From Acidobacteriota bacterium (GTDB taxonomy: Bacteria > Acidobacteriota > Terriglobia > Terriglobales > Acidobacteriaceae), in assembly GCA_028876395.1 (NCBI GenBank), contig JAGWRX010000146.1:1-32982 (forward strand): a stretch of 32,982 nt of DNA, given 5' to 3'. Below, in pieces: positions 13,907-23,220 of this stretch; within the stretch, counting starts at the first letter, position 1; each line of letters begins with the position of its first letter. The notes under the pieces are model-generated. The model was not told the origin of the DNA. It saw only the letters and a program-made list of their open reading frames with translations, and made no database searches. The position numbers and the translations under genes are program-made.

Positions 13907-15715
13907 CTAATTCGGGTTCGTTTTTGATGGTGCTTTCTGGCTGGCAATCCAGGCGTCGATGCGGCTGCTGAGTACGTCGAGCGGCAGGGCGCCGGAGTCG
14001 AGCACCTGGTCGTGGAAGGCGCGGATGTCGAACTTGCTGCCCAGCTCCTTTTGCGCCTGGTCCCGCAGGTCCAGGATCTTCAACTGGCCGATTTTGTAGG
14101 CAAGAGCCTGGCTGGGCCATGCAATGTAGCGGTCCACCTCTGACTGCACATCGGTCTCGTCGATGGACGAGTGCTCGTGGAAGTAGTCGACCATCTGCTG
14201 GCGGGTCCAGTGCTGCGAGTGCACTCCGGTATCGACGACGAGGCGGATGGCGCGCCAGATATCACCTTCGAGGCGGCCGTAGTCGGAGTAGGGATCCTGA
14301 TAGAAGCCGACGTCTTTGCCGAGCCGCTCGGCGTACAGGCCCCATCCCTCGATATATGCAGTGAAGTGCTCGTACCTGCGGAACGGAGGCACGCCCTGCA
14401 TCTCCTGCGCGATGGAGATCTGGAGATGGTGACCGGGCAGACCTTCGTGATAGGCGATTCCCTCCGCGTCGTAGAGGTTGCGGTCCGTGGCGTTGTAGGT
14501 GTCGATGAACAGACGTCCGGGGCGGCTGCCGTCGGGAGTGCCGGCCTGGTAATATGCGGGCGCCGAGGTCTTCTCCAGATAATCCGGCACCGGGACAACC
14601 TCAAACCCTGCCCTGGGCAGGCGGCCAAAGAGCTGCGGCAGTTTTGCCTGCATGGGCTTGAGGTAGCCGCGATAGGCGTCGAGAAGCGCCTCGGCTGAGG
14701 CCGGGTGCAGCCTGGGATTGGTCTTGAAGCTGGCCTGGAAGCTCTTAAGGTCCTTGAAGCCGAGCTTCTGCGCGATGGCCAGCATTTCGGCTTCATCTTT
14801 CTTCACTTCGTCGAGGCCGATCTGGTGAATCTGCGCGGCTGTGAGGTTTGTGGTGGTGGTGCGGCGAATAAGGAACTGGTAGTACTGCGCGCCGTCGGGC
14901 AGAGCGGAGATGCCGGGATCGGTGCGGCCAGCGGGAATGTAGCTGACCTGAAGAAAGCGGGCGAAGCGCTGGTAGGCGGGCAGGACCTGCTTGCTGATGG
15001 CCGTCAGCATTTCATCCTTGATGCGCGCCTGCTCGTCGGCGGAGATAGAGGCAGGGAACTTTTTGAGCGGCATCGCCAGCGGTGAATCTTCCGGCTTCTG
15101 ATTGGCCAGTTGCTGCACCTGCAGGAGGGTCTTTTCGAGCAGGTACTTCGGCGGAACGCGCTGGTCTTCCATACCGATGGACATGTTGGTGGTGACCTGC
15201 GCGAAGGCTTTGGGAATGGCGTGCAGGCGGGCAATCCAGTCGTCGTAGTCCTTGACGGTGGTGAAGCTGAGCTCGGCCACGAGCTGCGGATACGTGGCGT
15301 AGATGCCGTCCATCTGGTTGACGGGCATTTCCCACGGCTTGAACTCCGCGGTCTCCTCGTCGTCGGCAAAGCGGCGCAGCAGGAGGTCGCGGCTGGTCTG
15401 CTCCTGGTCGGTCATGCCGGTGGGGTCAATGGCGGCGAGGCGGAGCATGTAGTTCTGCTCGGCGGCCAGCCAGTCGTTGTAGGCCTTCACGGAGTAGTCG
15501 TTGATCTGGTCATTGAAGCGCTTGTCGCCAATTTCAGAAGCAAACTCGGGCGAGCGCTGCAGGTAGGCGTCCCAGTATTCCTTGAAGAGGTCGTTGAGGG
15601 CCGCGCGGCGGTCTGCGACGGGCGGGATGGTTGTTGCCTGCGCATGCAGGATGGGTTGAGGGGCAGCAACGAGCAGGAGAACAACCGCGAGGGAATGGAG
15701 CAGGAGTTTTCTCAA
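13907..15715 (-). CDS. Secreted DUF885 family protein, putative zinc peptidase (602 aa)
   Basis: DUF885 proteins are large, mostly helical, gluzincin-like enzymes thought to be metallopeptidases. The zinc motif is visible as HEGLPGHH (423-430), with E424 the likely catalytic residue, followed by the family-typical RYEHFTAYIEGWGLYAERLG. The N-terminus MRKLLLHSLAVVLLLVAAPQ...AQA is a signal peptide, so the enzyme acts in the periplasm or outside. I prefer the TTG at 15713-15715 because GAGG lies about nine bases upstream; an in-frame TTG at 15730 adds five residues without such a site. It follows the Fis-like regulator gene by 69 bases on the same strand. Substrate is unknown. Confidence 0.85.
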   Translation of the reverse strand: MRKLLLHSLAVVLLLVAAPQPILHAQATTIPPVADRRAALNDLFKEYWDAYLQRSPEFASEIGDKRFNDQINDYSVKAYNDWLAAEQNYMLRLAAIDPTGMTDQEQTSRDLLLRRFADDEETAEFKPWEMPVNQMDGIYATYPQLVAELSFTTVKDYDDWIARLHAIPKAFAQVTTNMSIGMEDQRVPPKYLLEKTLLQVQQLANQKPEDSPLAMPLKKFPASISADEQARIKDEMLTAISKQVLPAYQRFARFLQVSYIPAGRTDPGISALPDGAQYYQFLIRRTTTTNLTAAQIHQIGLDEVKKDEAEMLAIAQKLGFKDLKSFQASFKTNPRLHPASAEALLDAYRGYLKPMQAKLPQLFGRLPRAGFEVVPVPDYLEKTSAPAYYQAGTPDGSRPGRLFIDTYNATDRNLYDAEGIAYHEGLPGHHLQISIAQEMQGVPPFRRYEHFTAYIEGWGLYAERLGKDVGFYQDPYSDYGRLEGDIWRAIRLVVDTGVHSQHWTRQQMVDYFHEHSSIDETDVQSEVDRYIAWPSQALAYKIGQLKILDLRDQAQKELGSKFDIRAFHDQVLDSGALPLDVLSSRIDAWIASQKAPSKTNPN

Positions 15716-15784
15716 CGGGATGAACCTCAAGGCAAACGCGCCTACCCATTGAGTGTAGAGCCCGCGACCGGCCCGGAGGGGTCA

Positions 15785-16714
15785 TTATTGCGCCATGATG
15801 ATCTGGTTGCCGAGGATGCGGTAGAGGGTGGAGCGGCTGATGCCGAGCTGGCGCGCGGCGCGCAGCTTGTTGCCGCGATTGAGGTCGAGGACATGCCGCA
15901 CGTGATCGCGGATGACGGCATCGAGGGCAAGATGCTCCGTGCGCGGCGCGGGCTGCGGCTCTGCGCGCCTCTCCACGCCGGCGGAGAGCTGCAGGTCTTC
16001 AGCGCGGATGACGCCGTTGACGGCGTCGAGCAGGGAAGCCTCGAGCACGCTGGCCAGTTCGCGCACGTTGCCCGGCCAACCGTGCTGCAGAAGGCGCGCG
16101 AGCGCGCCGGGCGCGAGCGAGACGGGGCGCTGGTGGTAGCGCGCGCAGATGCGGTCAAGCAGCGCCTGGGCGAGGGGAGCGATGTCCTCTTTGCGCTGGC
16201 GGAGCGCGGGAACAGCAAAGCGCACGGCGGAGAGCCGATAGGCGAGGTCGGGTATCAGGAGGCCCTGAGCGGCCATCTGGCGCAATGGAGCGTGTGAAGA
16301 GGCCACCACGACGGCGCGCCCCGGCAAGCGGTCCTGCAGGGCCTTGAGCACGCCCAGGAGGAGTCCCTGCCCCGGAGCTTCAAGAAGGTCCACGCGATCC
16401 AGGTAGAGGAATCCCTGCAGCATGCCCGGCTCGGCGTCGGTGGCCAGCCACTCACGCGCGTCGCGGCGCTGAAAGCCCGACCGCGCCAAGGCAGAGCGGC
16501 TGTGCAGATAGCGCGCCAGGGTCTCTTTGCCTGCTCCGGGCTCGCCTTCAACGGCGGCCACCTGCACGTGCGCCGCGACCATATCAACCTGCATGAGCAG
16601 CTTGCGCCAGGCGGCGTTTGCACCCACAATCTGTGAGGCCGGCTGCGCCTCTACCTGGAGAAGTTTCAGGCCTGCAGCAGAAAGTTGTGTTTGAAGTTGT
16701 GCGGCGCTTTGCAT
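15785..16714 (-). CDS. Degenerate AAA+/Fis-type transcription regulator lacking the GAFTGA loop (309 aa)
   Basis: Resembles sigma-54 activators: Walker A GEPGAGKE (57-64), the FRLSAV..VPALRQRKEDI-type sensor region (159-178), WPGNVREL (213-220) and a C-terminal Fis helix-turn-helix (275-302, GNKLRAARQLGISRSTLYRI). Three things are off. The GAFTGA sigma-54 contact loop is missing, and the sequence between Walker A and B is shortened. Walker B reads FLYLDRVD, with Arg where Glu normally activates water. No response-regulator or GAF input domain is present. It therefore probably binds DNA without working as a classical sigma-54 activator. The ATG at 16712-16714 is chosen as the first residue of the conserved part; the ribosome site is weak. 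A strong terminator separates it from the ABC gene upstream. Confidence 0.78.
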   Translation of the reverse strand: MQSAAQLQTQLSAAGLKLLQVEAQPASQIVGANAAWRKLLMQVDMVAAHVQVAAVEGEPGAGKETLARYLHSRSALARSGFQRRDAREWLATDAEPGMLQGFLYLDRVDLLEAPGQGLLLGVLKALQDRLPGRAVVVASSHAPLRQMAAQGLLIPDLAYRLSAVRFAVPALRQRKEDIAPLAQALLDRICARYHQRPVSLAPGALARLLQHGWPGNVRELASVLEASLLDAVNGVIRAEDLQLSAGVERRAEPQPAPRTEHLALDAVIRDHVRHVLDLNRGNKLRAARQLGISRSTLYRILGNQIIMAQ

Positions 16715-16788
16715 GGAAATCGACGTGCCTCGCCTTCGCGGCCCCAAGTGCCCATGCGGGCCGACATCCACTTCATCGGCAGCGCTCC

Positions 16789-16831
16789 AAAAAACATGAG
16801 CGGGAGAGACATGGGTCTCTCCCGCTCATGT
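16789..16831 (-). terminator. Strong intrinsic terminator of the ABC ATPase gene
   Basis: A perfect 17-bp stem (16794-16810 with 16815-16831, both arms built from ACATGAGCGGGAGAGAC and its complement) closes a 4-base loop. Read on the minus strand it is followed by six T (16794 to 16789). It lies 19 bases after the ATPase stop codon. Confidence 0.92.
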
Positions 16832-16849
16832 GCTCTGGCTCGTATCCTG

Positions 16850-17620
16850 CTATGCGCCGGCTTTCGCCGTGCGGAAGCGTTTGGACGGCTCGTCGGAAAA
16901 GATCTGGCCGTCACGGATATGCACGACGCGATGCGCATATTCGGCGATGTCCGGCTCGTGGGTGACAAGCACGATGGTGTTGCCGCCGGCGTGCAACTGG
17001 TCAAAGAGCGCCATGATTTCGAGGCCCGTCTTTGAGTCCAGGTTGCCGGTGGGCTCGTCGGCCAGGATGATGGAGGGCTTGTTGACCAGCGCCCGGGCGA
17101 TGGCCACGCGCTGCCGCTGTCCGCCGGAGAGCTCGTTGGGTTTGTGATTCATGCGGCTTTCCAGGCCGACGCTGGTCAGAGCTTCCCTGGCGCGCTCGAT
17201 GCGGGCGGCCGCGGGCGTGCCGTTGTAGATCAGTGGGAGTTCCACGTTGTGCAGGGAGCTGGCGCGCGCCAGCAGGTTGAAGGTCTGGAAGACGAAGCCG
17301 ATTTCCTTGTTGCGGATGCGCGCGAGCTGGTCGTCGTCCAGCTCGCTGACCAGCTGGCCGTTGAGCCAGTAGCGTCCCTTGGAGGGCGTGTCGAGACAGC
17401 CGATCAGATTCATCAGCGTGGACTTGCCGGAACCCGACGGGCCCATGATGGCGACGTACTCGTTGTGCTTGATGCGCAGCGAAACGCCGCGCAGGGCCTG
17501 CACCTGCTGCTCGGAGCCCATATCGTAGGTGCGCCAAAGATCCTCGACGACGATCACGTCGCTGCTGGGCGGCGCGGCCTGCTGCGTATCGACCTCGGTA
17601 CTGACGCTGTTCAGAGCCAT
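16850..17620 (-). CDS. ABC transporter ATP-binding protein, MacB/LolD type (256 aa)
   Basis: ATPase of a MacB/LolD/FtsE-type exporter that works at the inner membrane with a permease and often an HlyD-like adaptor. Walker [10 protein letters not shown] (60-68), Q-loop FQTFNLL (111-117), signature LSGGQRQR (164-171), Walker [12 protein letters not shown] (185-195, E189) and switch histidine H221 are all present. The first 20 residues are a polar extension. The ATG at 17618-17620 is chosen for its AAGGAAG site nine bases upstream; in-frame starts further upstream lack one. It follows the adaptor gene by 100 bases on the same strand. No permease gene follows: a strong terminator comes next. The substrate is unknown. 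Confidence 0.9.
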   Translation of the reverse strand: MALNSVSTEVDTQQAAPPSSDVIVVEDLWRTYDMGSEQQVQALRGVSLRIKHNEYVAIMGPSGSGKSTLMNLIGCLDTPSKGRYWLNGQLVSELDDDQLARIRNKEIGFVFQTFNLLARASSLHNVELPLIYNGTPAAARIERAREALTSVGLESRMNHKPNELSGGQRQRVAIARALVNKPSIILADEPTGNLDSKTGLEIMALFDQLHAGGNTIVLVTHEPDIAEYAHRVVHIRDGQIFSDEPSKRFRTAKAGA

Positions 17621-17720
17621 CTGGATCTCTTCCTTTGACTTCAACATTGTTTCTGGTGAGCCCTGAGGCAGCGCTGGTTCCGGCGATCTGCTGCCCACTG
17701 CTTCATTCTGCGCGGGCCGC

Positions 17721-19097
17721 TCAGGAATTTCCAGGCGGCGGCACAGTCAGCTTCTGGGTATCCCGCTTCAGCAGCGCGCCATCCTTGAGAGCGCGCAACG
17801 TCTTGTATGGCCCGATGACGATCTCCTGCCCCTCGCCCAACCCCGAGAGCACCTCGATGTCCGTTGCTCCGGTGATGCCCGTGGTGACGGGAATGAACTT
17901 TGCCCGCTGCTTTCCATGCGCGTCCTTCACCATCACAAAGACGCCCTGCTGCGGCGCCAGCTTGGCGCTGACGGAGGAGGTGGATGCGGCCTCCACCTTG
18001 CCTTTATCTCCCGGCGGCTGGGGCGTGTACATGGTCAGCGCCTGAATGGGCAGCGTGAGCACGTTTGCCTTGTGCGCGGTGGTGATTTTGGCGGTGGTCG
18101 AAAGCCCGGGGCGCAGCCCCTCGGTGGAACCGTCCAGGGTGACGACGACTTTGAAGTCCTTGGCCTCTTCGGTGCCGGTGGTGGACTGCGATGTGGCGAC
18201 GCCGGTGGAGCGCAGGAGCGCCTGGTCGCCGACCAGGGTGACGTGCCCTTTGAAGACTTTGCCGGGCAGGGCGTCCACGGTGACGTCGGCCGGCTGGCCA
18301 ATCTTGAGGTTGACGATGTCGGTCTCGTCCACCTTGACCTCGGCGGTAATCACGCTCATGTCCGCCACGGTCATCAGGGTGGAGCCTTCGGTGTTCTGGA
18401 TGCCTTCCACGACCGTCTCGCCTTCGCGAACGGGTTCATTGGTCACGATGCCGTCAAAGGGAGCGATGGCAATCGTACGGTTGAGCAGATCCTGATTGGC
18501 GCGCAGGGTGGCCTCCTGCGTCCGCAGGCGGCCGCGCGCCGAGGCGGTATTGGCTTTGGCCTGGTTCAATTGCGCCACGGCCTGGGCCAGCGAGGCAACG
18601 TCGAGGTCGTAGGCGGCTTTCTTGGCGTCGTAATCCTGCTTGGCCATGATTCCGGCTTTGTAGAGGCTCTGGGCACGATCCCAATCCAGCTTCTTCTGCT
18701 CCAGGTCGGCCCTGGCATGGTCCACGTTGGCTTCGGAGGTCTTTTCCGCGGCTACATAGGAAGCGATGTCGGTCCTGGCCGAGGAGATGGCAGCCTGCTG
18801 GCCGTGAACCGTGGCTTCCTGCTGCACGTTCTCGATGGTGGCGACGACTTCGCCTTTCTTGACCCGGTCACCCTCCTTTACAAAGAGGTGAGTGACGCGT
18901 CCCATGGCGGTAGCGCCGAGGTTGACATACGTTCTGGGCTTGATCTGGCCGGTGCCGCTCACGACCGTGGACAGGTCCTGCCGCGCAATCTTTGCGGTCA
19001 GCACTTTGGTGTAGCCGGATTGCTGCTTGTAGACCATGAAGGCAACAAGCCCGGCAATCACAACGACTGCAAGAATCGTTAGTAGAATTTTCTTCAT
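17721..19097 (-). CDS. HlyD/MacA-type periplasmic adaptor (membrane fusion protein, 458 aa)
   Basis: Adaptor subunit that bridges an inner-membrane ABC or RND pump to an outer-membrane channel. A single N-terminal membrane anchor ([23 protein letters not shown]) is followed by a beta-barrel/lipoyl half with [23 protein letters not shown] long coiled-coil hairpin spans about residues 110-210 ([39 protein letters not shown]). The second lipoyl half begins [19 protein letters not shown], followed by the barrel and membrane-proximal domains. The ATG at 19095-19097 is chosen at the start of the membrane anchor; the ribosome site is weak. It is first in a two-gene unit with the ATPase. Confidence 0.9.
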   Translation of the reverse strand: MKKILLTILAVVVIAGLVAFMVYKQQSGYTKVLTAKIARQDLSTVVSGTGQIKPRTYVNLGATAMGRVTHLFVKEGDRVKKGEVVATIENVQQEATVHGQQAAISSARTDIASYVAAEKTSEANVDHARADLEQKKLDWDRAQSLYKAGIMAKQDYDAKKAAYDLDVASLAQAVAQLNQAKANTASARGRLRTQEATLRANQDLLNRTIAIAPFDGIVTNEPVREGETVVEGIQNTEGSTLMTVADMSVITAEVKVDETDIVNLKIGQPADVTVDALPGKVFKGHVTLVGDQALLRSTGVATSQSTTGTEEAKDFKVVVTLDGSTEGLRPGLSTTAKITTAHKANVLTLPIQALTMYTPQPPGDKGKVEAASTSSVSAKLAPQQGVFVMVKDAHGKQRAKFIPVTTGITGATDIEVLSGLGEGQEIVIGPYKTLRALKDGALLKRDTQKLTVPPPGNS

Positions 19098-19508
19098 CTG
19101 CGGTGGCTGCTCCCGGTCACTCCCATTTTCAGTGTACGCAATTCCTGTGAATCGAGTTCCCGACATCTGCCCGACGAGCATTCTGCGCTTTTCCGTGGGC
19201 TGGGCCGATTCTCCGGACGAACATGGCTGGCGAAATCCATGAAATCTTTTCTGCCTGCTTCTTCCCACCGCCACTGCATTCCGTGGGAGTGCCTGAAAGC
19301 GACAGGCGGTGGGCGATTGTGTTCATTCTTCAGACGCATGAACAGCCCGCGGGGTCTCAAAAACCGCGGTGTGGCGGCCTCCGGGGACTGCCTTTGCAGG
19401 TTACCTTTCCGGCACTGCCGCGTCCAACTACAGGTTAAGTGTGCCCTAAACCTTGCCCAGCCCTGCTGGGACTCGTAAAATAAGGCATCGCAGGAGTGTT
19501 TCAAGGCA
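19098..19508. other. Divergent intergenic region between the adaptor and GWxTD genes
   Basis: 411 bases with no credible gene. It contains a perfect 9-base inverted repeat, CCCACCGCC (19264-19272) and GGCGGTGGG (19305-19313), whose spacer contains a further CACT/AGTG pair. A promoter for the GWxTD gene (19453-19481) is listed separately. I could not place a convincing promoter for the adaptor gene. Confidence 0.5.
19453..19481 (+). promoter_or_regulatory. Putative sigma-70-like promoter of the GWxTD gene
   Basis: TTGCCC (19453-19458) and TAAAAT (19476-19481) are spaced by exactly 17 bases, about 28 bases before the start at 19509. An AGGAG sequence lies at 19492-19496 but is 12 bases from the ATG, a little long. 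Confidence 0.5.
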
Positions 19509-21239
19509 ATGATGCTTAACAGCCGTAGGTTCCTCTTAGTTGCACTGGGTTGCGGATTGGTATTTGTACCCGCCATCGGGCTTCGAGCCCAGCAGTCCGC
19601 TGATTCATCCGCGCAAGCCCAGCCCGCCGCCGGCCAGGACCAGGAAGTTGATCCGCTGAAGCGGCCACGGAGCGACAAGGAGAGATTCGCGGCTCAGAAG
19701 GCCGTCCGCCAGGAGTTGAAGGGCGCTTACAAGACCTGGCTTGACCAGGACGTTGTCTACATCATCTCGGACGAGGAGCGGAAGGCGTTCAGGAACCTCA
19801 GCAACGATGAGGAGCGCGAGTCGTTCATTGAGCAGTTCTGGCTGCGTCGCAACCCGAATCCCGACTCGCCCGACAATGAGTTCCGCGAGGAGCATTACCG
19901 GCGCATTGCGTACGCCAATGAGCACTATGCCGCCGGCAAGCCGGGGTGGAAGACCGACCGCGGCCACATTTATATCTCCTTCGGCAAGCCGGACTCGGTT
20001 GAGTCCCATCCCTCCGGCGGAGCCTACACGCGGCCCATGGACGAGGGCGGCGGTGAGACCTCGACATTTCCATTTGAGGTCTGGCACTACCGGTATCTCG
20101 AGGGCGTCGGCGAGAACATCGACATCGAATTCGTAGACACGTGCATGTGCGGCGACTACCACTTCACCATCGACCGCGGGGAGAAGGACGCTCTTCTTCA
20201 CACACCGGGCATGGGCGCCACGCAGTGGGAAGAAATGGGCATGGCCAAGAAGGCTGACCGCTTCAAGGGCGGATTCGAGAGCCTGGGCACGGGGCCGCTG
20301 GCATCCTCGCAGGCCTCCAAGGAGTTTGATCGCATCGAGCTGGCCTCGAAGCTGTTTGCTCCGCCCCCGGTCAAGTTCAAGGATCTCGACAACTTCATTT
20401 CAGAGCACAAGCTGATCAATGGCCCCATTTTCCCCTTTGATGTGCGCACGGATTTTGTCAAAGTGACTGAGAACACAGTGCTTGTTCCCATTACGCTGCA
20501 GATCAAGAACAGCGACGTCACGTTCGTGACCAAGAACGGGGTTGCCAAGGGCGTGGTGAACATCCTGGGCAAGGTCACGACCATCATGCACAAGACCGTG
20601 CAGACGTTTGAGGATACGGTCGAGATTGAACAGCCGGCCGAACTGCTGGAGAAATCGCTGAACCGCCAGTCGGTGTACTGGAAGGCCCTTCCGTTGGTTC
20701 CGGGCCTCTATCGCCTTGATATTGCCATCAAGGACGTGAACAACCCGGATCACATCGGCATCTACGGCCGGGCGCTTGACGTGCCCACGTACCATGACGA
20801 AAAGCTGGCCACGTCGAGCCTGATTCTGGCCGACCAGATGAATGCGGTGGATTCACACGCCATCGGCAGCGGCAATTTCGTTATCGGCAACACGTTTATC
20901 CGGCCGCGGGTGAGCAAGAATGCGGCGACGCCGGTCAGCTTCAACCGCGGCCAGAAGCTCAACTTCTGGATGCAGGTCTACAATCTCGGCATCAATGATG
21001 CGACGAAGAGTAACCAGGCGCAGGTTACCTACGAGATCGTCGATTCCGCGACGAACACGGTTGTGTTCCAGAAGCAGTTGGATTCAAAGGAGTTGGGAGC
21101 GCATAGCGACCAGTTGACGGTGGAAAAGACGCTTCCGATCGCCGGACTTCAGCCCGGCAAGTACAAGGTGACGATCAAGGTGGACGACGAAATCTCAAAA
21201 CAAGAGATTGCGCAGTCGGCACCTTTTGTCGTGGAATAG
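19509..21239 (+). CDS. GWxTD domain-containing secreted protein (576 aa)
   Basis: GWxTD-domain proteins are exported proteins of unknown function, common in Acidobacteriota and Bacteroidota. The signature is visible as GWKTDRGHIYISFGKPD (146-162), after a family-typical stretch LDQDVVYIISDEERKAF (78-94) and FIEQFWLRRNPNPDSP. An N-terminal signal peptide (MMLNSRRFLLVALGCGLVFV...LRAQ) is followed by a polar, Gln/Ala-rich linker. A DTCMCGDY pair of cysteines sits near residue 210. The C-terminal 150 residues look like one or two beta-sandwich domains (ITLQIKNSDV, KYKVTIKVDDE). The ATG at 19509 is followed at once by a second one at 19512; either could be used. It is 106 bases ahead of the CarboxypepD_reg gene and is probably co-transcribed with it. 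Confidence 0.88.
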   Translation: MMLNSRRFLLVALGCGLVFVPAIGLRAQQSADSSAQAQPAAGQDQEVDPLKRPRSDKERFAAQKAVRQELKGAYKTWLDQDVVYIISDEERKAFRNLSNDEERESFIEQFWLRRNPNPDSPDNEFREEHYRRIAYANEHYAAGKPGWKTDRGHIYISFGKPDSVESHPSGGAYTRPMDEGGGETSTFPFEVWHYRYLEGVGENIDIEFVDTCMCGDYHFTIDRGEKDALLHTPGMGATQWEEMGMAKKADRFKGGFESLGTGPLASSQASKEFDRIELASKLFAPPPVKFKDLDNFISEHKLINGPIFPFDVRTDFVKVTENTVLVPITLQIKNSDVTFVTKNGVAKGVVNILGKVTTIMHKTVQTFEDTVEIEQPAELLEKSLNRQSVYWKALPLVPGLYRLDIAIKDVNNPDHIGIYGRALDVPTYHDEKLATSSLILADQMNAVDSHAIGSGNFVIGNTFIRPRVSKNAATPVSFNRGQKLNFWMQVYNLGINDATKSNQAQVTYEIVDSATNTVVFQKQLDSKELGAHSDQLTVEKTLPIAGLQPGKYKVTIKVDDEISKQEIAQSAPFVVE

Positions 21240-21345
21240 TATGCATCCCCCGCAACAGGGTTATCCGGCTGCAGATCGGGAAGCCCGCGCGGGATGGTTT
21301 TGCACCAAATTTGCCAGAGACGCCGCCGGGTCACCAGACCGATTG

Positions 21346-23037
21346 ATGATGCGCAGGCTCCATCTCGCTTTCTTCATCGCGCTGATCGCCACAGGGAGCG
21401 TCTCTGCCAGCGGGGCAGCTCCAGGATCGGTTGCAGGCGTAGTGCGCGATTCCGCGGGAGTGCCGCAGATCGGCGCCGTCGTTCAATTGCTCCGCCCGGA
21501 TCTGAGCCTCATTGCCGTCGTCTATACGAACAGCAAGGGCCGCTTCTCAATTCCTTCCATCCCGCCCGGCCGGTACACGGTCAAGGCCATGGGCACATCA
21601 TTCTTGCCGTCGCTCAGGGAAAATGTCCACGTGCGCCGCGGCACCATTGTCAATCTCACCCTGAACACGCTGTACGAGGTGATGCAGTGGCTTCCGGCAG
21701 AGCCGCGCGCCGCCAATGCCCAGAAGGATGATTGGGCCTGGACGTTGCGCTCAGCCGCCAATCGGCCATTGCTGCGCTGGCTGGAGGATGGGCCTCTGGT
21801 GGTTGTCTCTGACGGCCCGGGCGCGCGGCCCAGGCTCAAAGCGCGCCTTTTGGCCACGGGGAAAGAAGGAACCTTTGGCGAGAGCGGCGAGCGGATCACG
21901 GCTTCATTGGAGGACACGCCCTCCAACAGCCGCGAACTGCTGGCCAGCGTGGATTTCAGCCCCGGCACGGATGGCGCCATGGAGTCGATGCTGGGATTCC
22001 GCCAGGATCTGGGCTTCGCGGGCTCGGTGCAGTCCGTCGCCGCGGTCGCCATTCATCCTGAGATAGACGGTCCCGGCGCAGGAGGGTTGCAGGAAGCAGT
22101 CGTGCGCAGCTGGGAGTCGATCAACCTGGGCGACGAGTTCGAGGCCGAGGTGGGTTCCGAGCAGGTGGTTGCGCGGTTCGCCTCAAGCTCCCCGAATGTT
22201 GCGGTAGAGTCGCTGCCGTTTGCCACGGTGGGCTGGCGCAATGGCGACTCAACGGTCCGCTACCGGATGACGACCTTCATTCCCGGCGCGCAGAACGACA
22301 CCGATGCTTCTGCATGGCTGCCGGCACTCTCCGCGACACGCAATGGCGATCTTGCTTTTGAACATGGTCTTCATCAGGAGATCGGTTGGGAGAGGCGGAC
22401 GGATGCCTCCGGCATGACCTTTCTGGTGTATGCAGACCAGATAGAGAACCCTGTTCTTGAGGCAGCGGCAAACACCGGCGGCGGCCAGGCGCCGCCCTTC
22501 GCCGCCAGCGCGCTGCTTGACGGCGTCAGCGGATTGCTTCGCGCAGCAGGACCGGCTTTCTCCACAGCCGGCATGATGGCCAGCGTGGAGCGCAGTCTGC
22601 CGGGCGGCAACAACATTCGCCTCAGCTATGCCAATGGAGACGCGCTGGTGATGACGGCATCCTCTCGCCCGATTCCGTTTGCCCAGGTGCTTGCAGCTGC
22701 GCGCCCGCGTCGCGTACAAACGTACGCGCTGGCGCTCTCTGGCACGCTGGAGGGCACGGGGACGCGATGGAGGGCCAGCTATCGCTGGCAACCCGAGGAC
22801 ACGGTGACCCAGGTGGCCCCGTTTACGGCGAATGCCGTTGAACCCTATCTCAGCCTGCACCTTCGCCAGCCGATCCGCTTGCGGAGCAGTGACGGCCCAG
22901 GCGGCATCGATGCTCTGCTCAACGTGGGAAACCTTCTTGCTCAGGGCTACCGCCCCATGGTGCTGAGCGACGGTTCACTGCTCATCTTCGCGCAGAGCCA
23001 GCGCAGCGTGGGCGCCGGCCTGGCGTTCACCTTCTAA
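21346..23037 (+). CDS. Carboxypeptidase-regulatory-domain protein, probable outer-membrane beta-barrel (563 aa)
   Basis: An exported protein with an N-terminal CarboxypepD_reg domain: signal peptide MMRRLHLAFFIALIATGSVSAS, then GSVAGVVRDSAGVPQIGAVVQL, then SKGRFSIPSIPPGRYTVKA. This domain often precedes TonB-dependent receptors, but no TonB box or plug domain is clear here and the total is shorter than usual for that family. The remainder alternates short amphipathic strands and ends VGAGLAFTF, a C-terminal phenylalanine typical of outer-membrane barrels. The start is uncertain: the ATG pair at 21346/21349 lies at the signal peptide but lacks a ribosome site, and an in-frame ATG at 21241 abuts the previous stop. 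Function is unknown; it may act with the GWxTD protein. Confidence 0.75.
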   Translation: MMRRLHLAFFIALIATGSVSASGAAPGSVAGVVRDSAGVPQIGAVVQLLRPDLSLIAVVYTNSKGRFSIPSIPPGRYTVKAMGTSFLPSLRENVHVRRGTIVNLTLNTLYEVMQWLPAEPRAANAQKDDWAWTLRSAANRPLLRWLEDGPLVVVSDGPGARPRLKARLLATGKEGTFGESGERITASLEDTPSNSRELLASVDFSPGTDGAMESMLGFRQDLGFAGSVQSVAAVAIHPEIDGPGAGGLQEAVVRSWESINLGDEFEAEVGSEQVVARFASSSPNVAVESLPFATVGWRNGDSTVRYRMTTFIPGAQNDTDASAWLPALSATRNGDLAFEHGLHQEIGWERRTDASGMTFLVYADQIENPVLEAAANTGGGQAPPFAASALLDGVSGLLRAAGPAFSTAGMMASVERSLPGGNNIRLSYANGDALVMTASSRPIPFAQVLAAARPRRVQTYALALSGTLEGTGTRWRASYRWQPEDTVTQVAPFTANAVEPYLSLHLRQPIRLRSSDGPGGIDALLNVGNLLAQGYRPMVLSDGSLLIFAQSQRSVGAGLAFTF

Positions 23038-23136
23038 AGCAGGCACGCGGGCGAACCAGCCTGCAAGACAAATCCCTCCACCTGTGCAAGAGAAACGCCG
23101 TTGCCCTGTCGCTCTCGCATGCTTCGCGCGAAGACG

Positions 23137-23160
23137 GCACGCGCGAAAGCCGCGTGCTTT
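23137..23160 (+). terminator. Hairpin between the barrel-like gene and tRNA-Lys, possible terminator
   Basis: A 7-bp stem GCACGCG (23137-23143) / CGCGTGC (23151-23157) with a 7-base loop is followed by TTT. It is about 100 bases after the stop at 23037. A second, nearer stem GCAGGC/GCCTGC (about 23040-23066) is also possible. Its T run overlaps the -35 of the promoter at 23159. Confidence 0.45.
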
Positions 23161-23187
23161 GGAATCCTTCCCCCTGTGTGCTATATT
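23159..23187 (+). promoter_or_regulatory. Putative promoter of tRNA-Lys
   Basis: TTGGAA (23159-23164) and TATATT (23182-23187) are spaced by exactly 17 bases. The inferred start site near 23194 gives a leader of about 70 bases before the tRNA. Confidence 0.55.
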
Positions 23188-23220
23188 TTTTGAGTAGCAG
23201 CGTGAATCAACGCCTGCACA

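Noticed and set aside
13907..15730. Longer start (TTG 15730) for the DUF885 gene
   Set aside because: It adds only five residues and lacks a ribosome site, whereas the TTG at 15715 has GAGG at normal spacing and begins the signal peptide.
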